NCBI GenBank assembly: GCA_947497145.1 | Contig: CANMFQ010000007.1 | Coordinates: forward strand, 62,001 to 126,000 | DNA length: 64,000 nt | DNA from: an uncultured Flavobacteriaceae bacterium | GTDB taxonomy: Bacteria > Bacteroidota > Bacteroidia > Flavobacteriales > Flavobacteriaceae | Direction: 5' to 3' | Shown here: piece by piece, positions 1 through 9,239 of the stretch | Position numbering within the stretch: the stretch's first letter is position 1 | Layout: every line of letters starts with the position of its first letter | Program-made: the position numbers and the translations under genes | Notes under the pieces: model-generated | Told to the model about the DNA's origin: nothing | Seen by the model: the letters and a program-made list of their open reading frames with translations, nothing else | The model's database searches: none

Positions 1-13
1 ATTACCGTTTTCT

Positions 14-25
14 GTAGATGAATGG
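14..25. promoter_or_regulatory. single copy of the candidate LytTR-binding motif
   Basis: GTAGATGAATGG matches the motif that occurs as 21-bp-spaced pairs at 7501/7522, 9096/9117 and 15616/15637. The ten bases before it also resemble those before the 7501 copy (18 of 22 positions agree over 4-25 against 7491-7512). No convincing partner lies 21 bp downstream; an upstream partner would begin seven bases before the window. It lies about 85 bp upstream of the first gene, but its orientation matches sites in front of minus-strand genes, so it may serve a divergent gene to the left. Confidence 0.4.
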
Positions 26-109
26 TCATATAGTGATGTTTATTTGATATGTATAAGTTTTTTAAATAAGTCAAAATAATATTGTTATATTTTCCTACAT
101 TTATTGTTG

Positions 110-3100
110 ATGAAGAACACAAACACATTGTTAGTTTTAGCCCTATTTGTGGGGGTAGCGTTTCATGGATCTAGCATCTTTTTTACTTTAGAAACTACTT
201 ACGATGCCTTAATTCATCTATTTTTTGCCGATCATTATGCAAAAAGTTGGTTTGAACCATGGGATTATCGCTGGTATACGGGTTTTACCGTACAGGGATA
301 TCCTCCTTTGGTACATCAAAGTATAGGCATTTTATCATATATAGGAGGTTTAAAGTTTGGCCTATTTACCGTAGGGCTTTTTGCAATAATTCTATTCATT
401 ACAGGCACATATAGATTTGCATTATTGATGACAGCAAATAGAAAAATTGCTGGCTATACAGCTATATTGGCTGTTTTTTCTTCAACTTTTATTGAAACGC
501 TTCATGTATTTGGGCAATTGCCGAGTATTGTAGGGCTTTCAATACTGCTGCATTCTATGCCTGAAATATACCTATGGATTAAAACCGGTAACTACAGATA
601 TTTGGTAACTTCCTTGTCCTTAATAGCAGTTACCGTAACATCGCACCATGTCACACCAATTTTTGGGATGGTATTTTTTATTTTTCCTTTGATAGGTATG
701 GTTATTATGGATACCTCTATTGATAAAGTTCATGTCAATAGCGCGCTTACTTTTAAAGTGTTTTTGGCGTCCTTTAAAAAACTGTTTTGGCGTATTGTAA
801 GTTTTGGGTTTTCTTCTTTGTTTCTTATTGTGGTATGTATTTTACCCTATTGGATTAATACGAAGAAAAACCCCATTACGCAGGTACCTATTCCACATGG
901 TTCTCGCGATAACTTTTTAGAAGTAACCTCTTCGGGGCTTGTTTTTTTCGTCATTCCTTGGGGTTTACTTACGTTTTTAATGCCCTATATATTTTATCGT
1001 TTCTTTAGCAAGCGTTATCTGTTTTTTGGATTATCAATGGTTATTTTAACCATTTTAGGTACCGGTGGTACCACGCCCATACCCTTAATTGTATTGGGTA
1101 AAACTGCATTTAATATTTTAACGCTTGACCGTTTTACACTTTGGGCAACTATTATGGCATTGCCCATTTTTGGTGAATTCACGTATCGAATGGTGGCGGG
1201 CGATTTAAAGCAACAACTACAAAAACGTTTTGGCGGTATTTATCATCGACTTTTGGGTGGAGCCATAGCGGGAGGGGTATTGTTTATGGTTATGTTTACA
1301 ATGAGTTTGGGGTATTTTAGACCCTCGCAACCGCAAAAAATTAATATGTTGCCTATTGTTAATTTTTTAAGCCAAGACCAGCATGACCAATGGCGTTATC
1401 TACCGCTAGGTTTTGGAGATCAAATGGCATGGCTGTCGGCACAAACCAATGCAATGACTGTAGATGGTAATTATCACTCGGCAAGACGACTACCTGAGCT
1501 AACCACAAGAGCAATAGAACGTCTCGAAAATTCAAAATTTAGAGGTGTTGAAGGTATTGGATCATTACAACAGTTTTTAACGGTGCCCGAGAAGTATAAT
1601 TTGAAATATATTTTTAGTAATGATAAATTTTATGATCCTATTCTTTATTTCTGCGGATGGCAACGACTGCAACAACTAGAAAATGGAATAATGGTTTGGG
1701 AGCGGCTAAATGTTCCTCCAATGCCTAAAATACTGCCTAAAGAAGATGTTGCCCAATGGCTAAAAATCATGTGGGGTATTATACCCATATTAACCGTGCT
1801 CATTGCATTTTTTATTAATATTCAATTATTGTGGTATCGGGTATTGAAATACAAGAAGTTACATATGCCTGATTATATGAAGTATCCCCTTGATTTTCAT
1901 GATTTTCCTAGGCTAATGGTAAACATTAACCACATTTGGGCATTTTTAGTGCTTGCTTGCTTGGGCTTTGGCATTTATGAATTTTACCTATTTAACGCAA
2001 GTCAGCGTTCACCAGAAAATGTAATTAAAGCGTATTATGACGCATTGGATGTAAAAGAATTTCAAAAAGCACATTCCTTTTTGAATGACGAAAGAGAAGT
2101 GACTATTTCGCAGTTTATGCTAGAGGTATCGGTGACTGATGGTATTTTAAGTTCGTATGCAAAGCTCGACGCCATTGACATAAAGCTCAAAGATGTCACT
2201 GAAATTAGTGCCAAAGCCGAGGTTAGTGCAAATTGGATAACGCCTCTAGAAAAAGTGTATAAAACATACCAACATGATTTGGTAAAACGAAAAGGAAAAT
2301 GGTATATAGAGCCCTATTACTTAGACACGTATCTTCCTCCTGATCAATTGTTTAGTGATAACAATACCACTTTTTACAATCATGGGCGCCGTAGAATTAC
2401 TACCCAACAATCGAGTCATGAAGATGTGCTAAAACAACCAATTTTAGAAGTGCTTTCGGCAAAGTTGGTGAAGTTTAATGGAAGTTATTCGGTTATTGGT
2501 GAAATACAAAATGTAGATAATTTGCCCGCCGATGTTGTTATAAAGGCAACCCTGTATAACGATTCAAATAAAGAATTAGCAAATTACAACGCTAAATACC
2601 ATATGAAGCATAAATTAATGCCTATGGAAACCACATCGTACAAGATCAATTTTGAAGGTATAGCTTGGTCGCTTGCCAAAGATACTATTCCGCCAACGTT
2701 TAACCCCGATGAGTTTACACCCATTGCCCTAACAGAGCAGCCAACAAAATTTAATTTGCAAAGTGCAGGTAATGTTGCTAATACCGATTTATACAAAAGG
2801 GTATCCTTACAAGATGTACGGATATCACCTAAGACAATTACTGGAGAATTATTTAATTCAGGTATACAAGAAGTTACTATTCCGTTACTGTTGGTTAGTT
2901 ATTATGATGCCGATAAAAATTTGGTTTGGGTAGACCATAAATTTGTGAAAGATGGGGTGCGAGTACAGCGCAAACAACCATTTGAATATGAACTAATGGC
3001 TGTATCAGGAGTTCGGGTTATCAATAGTAGTCTTGATAACTGTTATGTCAATGGTTTACCCAATTCTAGTATAGCAAACCATGCTGTTCCCAATAGAAGA

Positions 3101-3190
3101 GATGGCCATGAGCAACTACAATCACTTTCGGGCGACGGGTTTGAATTTGTAAAAATTGAAATGAACAGTTACATAGGTAATCCCCGATAA
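110..3190 (+). CDS. large multi-pass membrane protein, PTPS-related/GT-C glycosyltransferase-like, with NTF2-like and FxLYD-like tail
   Basis: About 1026 residues. The first ~410 residues hold roughly ten hydrophobic segments and an early acidic loop (Thr-Tyr-Asp-Ala-Leu-Ile-His) followed by a Tyr-Pro-Pro-Leu motif, as in 6-pyruvoyl-tetrahydropterin-synthase-related GT-C-like membrane proteins. Two more TM segments lie near 555-580 and 615-635. The C-terminal third is soluble: an NTF2-like region (~635-745) and a beta-rich FxLYD-like region (~775-870). ATG at 110 is preferred over an in-frame TTG six bases upstream. It leads a three-gene operon (1 bp to the lipoprotein gene, which overlaps the GH5 gene). 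I infer lipid-linked sugar transfer or polymerisation in surface polysaccharide synthesis; the exact reaction is unknown. Confidence 0.6.
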   Translation: MKNTNTLLVLALFVGVAFHGSSIFFTLETTYDALIHLFFADHYAKSWFEPWDYRWYTGFTVQGYPPLVHQSIGILSYIGGLKFGLFTVGLFAIILFITGTYRFALLMTANRKIAGYTAILAVFSSTFIETLHVFGQLPSIVGLSILLHSMPEIYLWIKTGNYRYLVTSLSLIAVTVTSHHVTPIFGMVFFIFPLIGMVIMDTSIDKVHVNSALTFKVFLASFKKLFWRIVSFGFSSLFLIVVCILPYWINTKKNPITQVPIPHGSRDNFLEVTSSGLVFFVIPWGLLTFLMPYIFYRFFSKRYLFFGLSMVILTILGTGGTTPIPLIVLGKTAFNILTLDRFTLWATIMALPIFGEFTYRMVAGDLKQQLQKRFGGIYHRLLGGAIAGGVLFMVMFTMSLGYFRPSQPQKINMLPIVNFLSQDQHDQWRYLPLGFGDQMAWLSAQTNAMTVDGNYHSARRLPELTTRAIERLENSKFRGVEGIGSLQQFLTVPEKYNLKYIFSNDKFYDPILYFCGWQRLQQLENGIMVWERLNVPPMPKILPKEDVAQWLKIMWGIIPILTVLIAFFINIQLLWYRVLKYKKLHMPDYMKYPLDFHDFPRLMVNINHIWAFLVLACLGFGIYEFYLFNASQRSPENVIKAYYDALDVKEFQKAHSFLNDEREVTISQFMLEVSVTDGILSSYAKLDAIDIKLKDVTEISAKAEVSANWITPLEKVYKTYQHDLVKRKGKWYIEPYYLDTYLPPDQLFSDNNTTFYNHGRRRITTQQSSHEDVLKQPILEVLSAKLVKFNGSYSVIGEIQNVDNLPADVVIKATLYNDSNKELANYNAKYHMKHKLMPMETTSYKINFEGIAWSLAKDTIPPTFNPDEFTPIALTEQPTKFNLQSAGNVANTDLYKRVSLQDVRISPKTITGELFNSGIQEVTIPLLLVSYYDADKNLVWVDHKFVKDGVRVQRKQPFEYELMAVSGVRVINSSLDNCYVNGLPNSSIANHAVPNRRDGHEQLQSLSGDGFEFVKIEMNSYIGNPR

Positions 3191-3191
3191 T

Positions 3192-4421
3192 ATGAAGCTT
3201 TGTTGTTACATAGTTGTTTTTATGCTTTTCTTCGGATGTAAGGAAGAAGTAGTGGATACAAAAACAATTTCCAAGGCTATATTGATTTCTATTCCTGATG
3301 ATGGGGTAGTGGGGAATGCTATTGAATTTGAATTTTATGTAAAAGGAGATGGAATGCCTATTTTAAAATTGGAGAACAGTTTTGGCTCCATGTTTTTTCA
3401 ACCAAAAATAAAAAAGAGTACAGCGGTTTTTAATATACACAAAAAATACACCGAGCAATCGGGCATATATACATGGAAACTTTTTTCAAACAAAAAAATA
3501 CTACTTCAAAACAGCTTTTTCTTGGCGCCCAAAGATGAAGATACCCGAGAAATTGAAGTTTATTTTGGACCACGAAGTATTAAGGCTGGTGGTTATGATT
3601 TTTCAATGCTAACAATTTTACCTGCTGATGTATATGACAACCCGCTATCTGACGGTACGCCAATTGATATTTTTCAACAAATGAGCAATGAAAAACAAGA
3701 ATTTCAAAACCAACTGACAGATGGGTACACTTGGATTCGGTTATATAGTGATGATAATGCAGGGCGTATGCTGGTTAGCGGTATTGTAAATGAAATATAC
3801 TCTAAAGAACTCACCAGTATGATCTGGGCTTCAAATAGTGTCGATTTTACTATTGATTATTCTCGGGTACATAAGTTTGCCGATGCTAATCAGGTAATTA
3901 CATATACAACTTCTATCATTAAAGATAAATATGACAATGTTGTTGGTGATGGTACTTTTGTTCGTTTTATTGTTGAAAATCAAGCAGGAGGACGACTACA
4001 AGCTATAGGTACTACTATAGGGGGCATAGCTACGGGCAAATTATTACATCCTGCAGCACCAGACACATGGAAAGCGACAGCCTTTATATACGGAGAATCT
4101 CAAAGTAATACTATAGAAGTAAGTTTTGAAAGCGCCATAAAAGATTACAATCTGTCATTTTCACCTGATAATAGAACCATTACAGTAGGACCAATACTTA
4201 GTTTTATGGAGCAATTGGTACCCGATGGAATTGTAATAGATTTAGAAATTTATAAAGACAAAACCTTAATGGGTACGCAACAAACTAATTCTCGGTTGGG
4301 CAAGGGAGTATTTAACCTTGAAAAAGGGTTTTATCCACCTGGGGATTATGATATAAAGGTTATCGTAACAGGTATAACAAAAGAATTTAACCTCAAATTA
4401 ATGCCTTATGAAGTGGAATAG
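3192..4421 (+). CDS. putative lipoprotein with Ig-like/invasin-type repeats
   Basis: 409 residues. The N-terminus is a short lipoprotein signal with Cys at residue 16 (MLFFGC, then Lys-Glu-Glu), so it is probably tethered to an envelope membrane. The rest is beta-rich without catalytic motifs. Segments around residues 230-315, with VVGDGT followed by VRF and then GGIATGKL, resemble invasin/intimin bacterial Ig-like domains. It starts 1 bp after the upstream stop and overlaps the next start by 14 bp, so translation is probably coupled with the membrane GT-like and GH5-like genes. I infer an accessory scaffold of the polysaccharide machinery; no specific family is recognised. Confidence 0.5.
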   Translation: MKLCCYIVVFMLFFGCKEEVVDTKTISKAILISIPDDGVVGNAIEFEFYVKGDGMPILKLENSFGSMFFQPKIKKSTAVFNIHKKYTEQSGIYTWKLFSNKKILLQNSFFLAPKDEDTREIEVYFGPRSIKAGGYDFSMLTILPADVYDNPLSDGTPIDIFQQMSNEKQEFQNQLTDGYTWIRLYSDDNAGRMLVSGIVNEIYSKELTSMIWASNSVDFTIDYSRVHKFADANQVITYTTSIIKDKYDNVVGDGTFVRFIVENQAGGRLQAIGTTIGGIATGKLLHPAAPDTWKATAFIYGESQSNTIEVSFESAIKDYNLSFSPDNRTITVGPILSFMEQLVPDGIVIDLEIYKDKTLMGTQQTNSRLGKGVFNLEKGFYPPGDYDIKVIVTGITKEFNLKLMPYEVE

Positions 4422-5949
4422 ACACCTGCTGCGCATATTCCTTATCAGCACGTTTTTTGCTGTTAATGCGTTAATACTTTTTGGTATAAGTTCGGTATGG
4501 TCTTATTTAAATACTGGGGCAGATAGATCGAGTAGGTTGCATATAGGATTTACCCAAGAAGATTCTAATTTACCAACAATTGATTGGGATATTTCAAGTG
4601 TTGAAGGGCGTGTTATAGAAAACCAAACAGTAGCAGAAATAGAACGCGACTACCTTAAAGGATGGTTTGTTAAAAACACCGCCTTAGCTACCAATAATCG
4701 TTATGGTATTGATGATTATTTTACCGATAGTGCAAGAGTAAAACTGTTCAAAATTCTAAAACTGAATAAAGAGAACAACTATAAGATAGAGCAAACTACT
4801 TATGAGCATCACCCAAAAATAGATTTTTATAGTACTGACGGAACGCAGGTTGCTTTTACAGATACTGATGTTATTAGCTATCAAAAAGGGTATTTGAATG
4901 ACCAATCTATAGTTGAGCAAAAAGAGGTAGCCTCTTACAAAGTATTCATGCTTTTAGAAGATGGTTTTTGGCGTGTACGACACTTTGTAAAAAAAACGGC
5001 CACACCTTTTAAAGCACCTAAGCCGACTACATTGAAACCAAAAATGAAAGCGCGTTTACAGCAAATAAAAGGCCTCAATTATTACCCCAAAGATACACCG
5101 TGGGATACATTTGGAAAGCAGTTTGAAGACAGTATTATTAGTGCAGATTTTAAATTGATTAAAGCAATGTCGCTCAATACCATTCGTATTTTTATTGGGT
5201 ATGAAAAATTTGGAAAAACTAAAGTCTCAGAAGAAAAATTGATAAAACTTCGTACGCTTTTAGATCATGCGCAAAATAATGATTTACAAGTGGTTATCAC
5301 CTTGTTTGATTTTTATGGTAATTATCTAATTTCGGATTGGAACTTGAATCATAGGCATGCAGAAAGAATTGTGAAAACATTTAAAGATCATCCGGCGTTA
5401 TTAGCATGGGATTTAAAAAATGAACCTGATTTAGATTTTGAATCTCGTGGTAAAGAAAATGTTTTAGATTGGTTAAAAGAAATGACCTTACAAATAAAAC
5501 AATGGGACAGTATACACCCTATTACCGTCGGATGGTCTAGCGCAGAAGCTGCTGCCCATTTAACCAAAGAACTCGATTTTGTTTCGTTTCATTATTACAA
5601 GAAGCTTAAAGATTTTAAACAAGAATTGAACACCTTAAAAAAGGCCGTACCCGATGATAAACCTATTGTGCTTCAAGAGTACGGTGTTTCATCATATAGT
5701 GGTATGTGGAACACTTTTACAGGTTCGCAAGAAAAACAAGCTGCCTATTACGAAACAATGCAATCTTTTTTAGCAGAAGAAGATGTTCCTTTTTTATTTT
5801 GGACATTATATGATTTTGAAAGTATTCCAAAATCTGTAGTTGGTATATTACCATGGCGTAAGCTGCCACAAAAATATTATGGTTGTGTAGATAGTAATGG
5901 AGATAAGAAAAAGGCTTTCGAAATTTTAGCAGGAACTTCAAAGCAATAA
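4408..5949 (+). CDS. GH5-like (clan GH-A) glycoside hydrolase with N-terminal membrane anchor and NTF2-like domain
   Basis: 513 residues. One hydrophobic segment (~8-33) anchors it or acts as an uncleaved signal. Residues ~70-197 look NTF2-like (ending DGFWRVRHF), echoing the NTF2-like tail of the first operon gene. Residues ~218-510 form a TIM-barrel hydrolase of clan GH-A: Asn338-Glu339-Pro340 supplies the acid/base Glu and Glu424 in VLQEYG the nucleophile, with HYY at 395-397 and a late WTLYDF. By analogy with glycosidases in polysaccharide secretion operons (BcsZ, PgaB, AlgL) it may trim the nascent polymer, but the substrate cannot be read from sequence. A periplasmic nutrient glycanase is the alternative. 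Confidence 0.7.
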   Translation: MKWNRHLLRIFLISTFFAVNALILFGISSVWSYLNTGADRSSRLHIGFTQEDSNLPTIDWDISSVEGRVIENQTVAEIERDYLKGWFVKNTALATNNRYGIDDYFTDSARVKLFKILKLNKENNYKIEQTTYEHHPKIDFYSTDGTQVAFTDTDVISYQKGYLNDQSIVEQKEVASYKVFMLLEDGFWRVRHFVKKTATPFKAPKPTTLKPKMKARLQQIKGLNYYPKDTPWDTFGKQFEDSIISADFKLIKAMSLNTIRIFIGYEKFGKTKVSEEKLIKLRTLLDHAQNNDLQVVITLFDFYGNYLISDWNLNHRHAERIVKTFKDHPALLAWDLKNEPDLDFESRGKENVLDWLKEMTLQIKQWDSIHPITVGWSSAEAAAHLTKELDFVSFHYYKKLKDFKQELNTLKKAVPDDKPIVLQEYGVSSYSGMWNTFTGSQEKQAAYYETMQSFLAEEDVPFLFWTLYDFESIPKSVVGILPWRKLPQKYYGCVDSNGDKKKAFEILAGTSKQ

Positions 5950-6100
5950 ACGGGTCTTGATTTTTTATTTAGAAGCGAGAATTATGGCTTTTGTGCCGTA
6001 ATAAAGTTATTTTTCATCGCCAAGGAGCTCAAAAATGATAAAATGAAGGTAGAAAAAGCATAATTTAAAGAAAAAAGAGAAAGTCAAAATGAGTTCAATA

Positions 6101-6127
6101 AAAAGGAAGGTGATTAACCAGATCACC
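6101..6127 (-). terminator. possible intrinsic terminator of the GT4 gene
   Basis: GGTGAT and ATCACC form a 6-bp stem with a 7-nt loop (6109-6127). Read on the minus strand it is followed by a T-rich stretch. It lies between the converging GH5 and GT4 genes. The stem is short, so the call is tentative. Confidence 0.35.
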
Positions 6128-6167
6128 CCCCTTTTCGCACTTAACCTAATCTAATTAAATCTTATCG

Positions 6168-7400
6168 CTATCCTTCAACTAAGCTTATCGTTTTTGAAAG
6201 CTCAAGGGTCGCATTTTTATCAATTTTTGATCGTTTTATGGCTTTGAAATATTTTATATACATACCGGTAATCGTTGACATTGGTAGCGAACAAGCTGCT
6301 TTGTAATTTGCTTTGCCTAGTTCAATTCTATAAAGGTCATAGTTTAGTACGTTGCCTATGGCTTCACTCAACGATTCTACACTATTTGGGTCAAAAAATT
6401 CACCTCTGTAACCTTCTTCTTTCACAAGAATACTCAAGTCACCCAAATCAGGTAAAACAACTGCTTTCCCGTAACTACCAGCTTGATGTAATACCCCAGA
6501 ACTACCTGTTGTTGACGTATACGGAAATACAGCTACCGCACTTTCTTGAAAAATAGCAGGTACATCTTCCTCAGCAACATAGCCTGTAAACCGTATTTGG
6601 GGGATATGCTTATAGGCTTCCTTTACGCCAGCCAAATACCCAGGGGTATTTGGGCTATCAGTACCTGCAATTACAATTTCTATATCATGCGTTGTTTTTT
6701 CTCTAAGTAGCGCAACAGCTTCAATTAAAATTTCTACTTTTTTATAGGTGCCAAATTTACCAAAAGCCATTACTTGCTTAGGGCCTTCTGGTAAACTGTA
6801 ATCAGGTTCTGGCGGAATTTCAAAAGAGCCATGAGGCACTAAAGCCACGTTAGTAGCCTTGTATTTTTTTTCTAAAATTTGTACATATTTACTTATGGTT
6901 ACGGCAAGCACATCAGAAGCAAGAACGCAACGTGTCAACGTACTTCCAATAAAATTGTAAACTTTTTGTAGGAGGATATTTTTAGTAATTCCAGCATTTT
7001 TTAAATCTACTTGCTCCAAAATATTGTGTAGCAGTGAAATGGTAGGTACTCCTTTAAACTTGCAAAGCAATGGTAATAGCAAACCTAAAGCAGCAGGAAT
7101 TTTTTTATCACCAAATTTTAAAAACTGAAGGTTAAATAATACCGCATCTGGTTTTGTTTGCGATATGGTTTTGTTGATGTTAAAAAAGTTACTGTAACTA
7201 TTGAATTCCCAAGATTCTTTGACGGTTATTTTACAACCCGCTTCTTCAAAATCTAAATCTTTGGCTTCAGTTGTTTTGTCGGTGATTAAAATGATTTCAG
7301 TAACTTCTTCGTGCAGTCTAAAATGTTTTACCAAATGATACCCATACTCGGTTAAAGTTACCTTACTTGGTGGGTAGGCAGTTACAATAGCTAATTTCAT
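6168..7400 (-). CDS. GT4-family glycosyltransferase (GT-B fold)
   Basis: 410 residues. The N-terminal Rossmann half starts VTAYPP-S-KVTLTEYGYHL, typical of glycosyltransferases that open with a Gly/Ser-rich acceptor loop. The C-terminal half (~205-390) has the GT4 nucleotide-sugar domain: VMAFGKFGTYKKVEILIEA, then FTGYV, and VFPYTSTTGSSGVLHQAGSYG in place of the usual EX7E region. It probably adds a sugar to a lipid-linked or polysaccharide acceptor at the cytoplasmic face. It follows the flippase gene on the same strand after a 270-bp gap that contains a paired LytTR-like site (7501-7533), so it likely has its own regulated promoter. Confidence 0.75.
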   Translation of the reverse strand: MKLAIVTAYPPSKVTLTEYGYHLVKHFRLHEEVTEIILITDKTTEAKDLDFEEAGCKITVKESWEFNSYSNFFNINKTISQTKPDAVLFNLQFLKFGDKKIPAALGLLLPLLCKFKGVPTISLLHNILEQVDLKNAGITKNILLQKVYNFIGSTLTRCVLASDVLAVTISKYVQILEKKYKATNVALVPHGSFEIPPEPDYSLPEGPKQVMAFGKFGTYKKVEILIEAVALLREKTTHDIEIVIAGTDSPNTPGYLAGVKEAYKHIPQIRFTGYVAEEDVPAIFQESAVAVFPYTSTTGSSGVLHQAGSYGKAVVLPDLGDLSILVKEEGYRGEFFDPNSVESLSEAIGNVLNYDLYRIELGKANYKAACSLPMSTITGMYIKYFKAIKRSKIDKNATLELSKTISLVEG

Positions 7401-7500
7401 AATAGTAGGTTAAGGTTAAGATTTATGCTTAAAATCTAAAAACAAAGAACGAACTTAAGCCTGTAATAAAAGTCGGTTTGCTTGTCGCTGACCATTTTGT

Positions 7501-7533
7501 GTCGACGAATGGGCTGATTTCCTTGATGAATTG
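7501..7533. promoter_or_regulatory. candidate LytTR direct-repeat site upstream of the GT4 gene
   Basis: GTCGACGAATGG (7501-7512) and CTTGATGAATTG (7522-7533) are direct repeats with exactly 21-bp spacing, the geometry of LytTR-domain sites (about 9-bp repeats separated by 12-13 bp). The pair is 100-133 bp upstream of the minus-strand GT4 start at 7400. The same motif and spacing recur at 9096/9117 and 15616/15637. Confidence 0.5.
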
Positions 7534-7670
7534 CTTTTTGCAGCTTATTTTGTTTAGTGGTTTCAATTTGCGGTATTGACAGCTAATTTTCTTTTACGAG
7601 CTGATAAAGGAGCAATATATGTTATCATTTTTTTTTACTTACATATGTATATGGTATTTGATGCCCCCGT

Positions 7671-8906
7671 TTATTTTAGCATTTGCTTGAAAAAATAAAT
7701 TAATTGTGCTATTAATAAAGATACCATACCAATTATTTGTATTTGCACAACCATGGCAAGGCTTGAATGAAAACAAATGATTAGTATAATTTGTGCAACA
7801 CCTAAAATACCAGAGAATAGCACTGGCTTGTATTGATCTAGTGATAAAAAATAATAGGCAAAAATGTTTGATATAGCAAAAAGTGAAGTAGCTAGTGCAT
7901 ATTGCCAAAGTAAGCTCGACATGGCCAAATAGGCTTCACCAAACAAAAGTGTGATTATGAGGTCAGGAAATAGATAGCAAGCAACTACAATACTTGATGA
8001 CAAAAGGCTAATATAACTTACATACTTAGAAAGTACAGGTGCCGTTGCTTCACCATCTTTGTGTTTTTGAACTACAGTAGGTAATAGCAACATTACATAC
8101 ATCCAAGCAATGAAATAAACCACTCTACCAATAAGCGCTAAAGAGGCATATAAACCAGCATCTAAGGGGTTAAAGTAATGTTTTACTAAAAGAATGTCGC
8201 TGTTATTAATTAATATTTGTGTTAGTTCATAGGCCCCTGTTAGCCCTATAAATCGTACTATTTTTGTGGTTTGTTGTTTTGAAAGTTTGTTTTTTGAGAA
8301 TAACGTAATTCCTTTTAAATTAGAGGGTATTAAACCAAATACAAATGATATTCCAATACCTAGAGCAACTAAAAAGGAAGAATCGAGCGGTAGTAATAAA
8401 AGCAAAAGTATGGTAATCAGAAATCGACTCCACATTTCAGTTTGATAGGTCACTGCTAGTTGCTTAAAATTTTGAAACCCTTGAAATTTTCCACGATTTA
8501 TACTCATTACAAAATATAGAGGAATACCAATACCGAAGGTTATAAACATCCATGAGTTATGTGTTTTGAAAACAGCCTGTAATTGTGAAGAAAAAACGAT
8601 CACTAAAAGCCCCAAAAGAATACCTAAACCAAGGGCGTATGAATATAGGGTATTTTGAAAATGACCATAATCATCTTTTGAAAACAATACGGCAAACTTT
8701 GCTGTCACCAGCTGAAATGTCATTCCTACAAAAGATAAAACTAGTAAAAGGGTAATTAATAAAGCGGCATCAGCAAAGGCTTCTGGTCCAAGCATTCGCC
8801 CTAAAACCAAATTATACAAGTAATTTCCTCCATTCACTAGTAAAGAACTAATCATAAACAGCTTTTCTGGCGAAACCTTGCTAAAGCCTAATCTAAATAA
8901 TCTCAT
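7671..8906 (-). CDS. oligosaccharide flippase / polysaccharide biosynthesis membrane protein (MOP superfamily)
   Basis: 411 residues with about twelve hydrophobic segments. The N-terminal stretch NYLYNLVLGRMLGPEAFAD is the hallmark opening of Wzx/MATE-type polysaccharide exporters, and the length fits the family. It should move a lipid-linked oligosaccharide across the inner membrane. It starts divergently from the TPR-barrel gene with a 333-bp spacer, and the GT4 gene lies downstream on the same strand. With those neighbours and the GT-C-like and GH5-like genes it makes a plausible export route for a surface polysaccharide. The substrate is unknown. Confidence 0.8.
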   Translation of the reverse strand: MRLFRLGFSKVSPEKLFMISSLLVNGGNYLYNLVLGRMLGPEAFADAALLITLLLVLSFVGMTFQLVTAKFAVLFSKDDYGHFQNTLYSYALGLGILLGLLVIVFSSQLQAVFKTHNSWMFITFGIGIPLYFVMSINRGKFQGFQNFKQLAVTYQTEMWSRFLITILLLLLLPLDSSFLVALGIGISFVFGLIPSNLKGITLFSKNKLSKQQTTKIVRFIGLTGAYELTQILINNSDILLVKHYFNPLDAGLYASLALIGRVVYFIAWMYVMLLLPTVVQKHKDGEATAPVLSKYVSYISLLSSSIVVACYLFPDLIITLLFGEAYLAMSSLLWQYALATSLFAISNIFAYYFLSLDQYKPVLFSGILGVAQIILIICFHSSLAMVVQIQIIGMVSLLIAQLIYFFKQMLK

Positions 8907-9239
8907 AAAAATATTTTCTTTGTATGCGCTACAATTTGAACCTATGTTTGTTTACAGATTCTAATAATTTTGAAAATGGAAGCGAAATTGCTGATTTAAT
9001 GATATTTGCTAGAATTGAGACATATTAAAAAGCGTTGATTACTACTTCATTTATAAAACAAATATCTATACGATTGCCATCTTAAAATCGCTGCTGTAGA
9101 CCAATGACATATTTATGTCGACGAACTGCAAGTAAGTAACTTCTTACAAATTGATCTTCAGCGTAACTTTACCCTTGTAAAATCAATAGTATTTATGGCA
9201 TTCAAATTAACCAGTCAAAATACTACACAAACTTAACCT
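8907..9239. other. 333-bp divergent intergenic region
   Basis: Separates the flippase (minus) and the TPR-barrel gene (plus). It holds the paired LytTR-like repeats at 9096-9128. No RNA gene or terminator is evident. Confidence 0.5.
9096..9128. promoter_or_regulatory. candidate LytTR direct-repeat site between flippase and TPR-barrel genes
   Basis: GTAGACCAATGA (9096-9107) and GTCGACGAACTG (9117-9128) are direct repeats at exactly 21-bp spacing. The orientation relative to the minus-strand flippase is the same as at the 7501 and 15616 pairs relative to their minus-strand genes. The pair lies 190-222 bp from the flippase start and 112-144 bp from the TPR-barrel start, so either could be the target. 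Confidence 0.5.
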
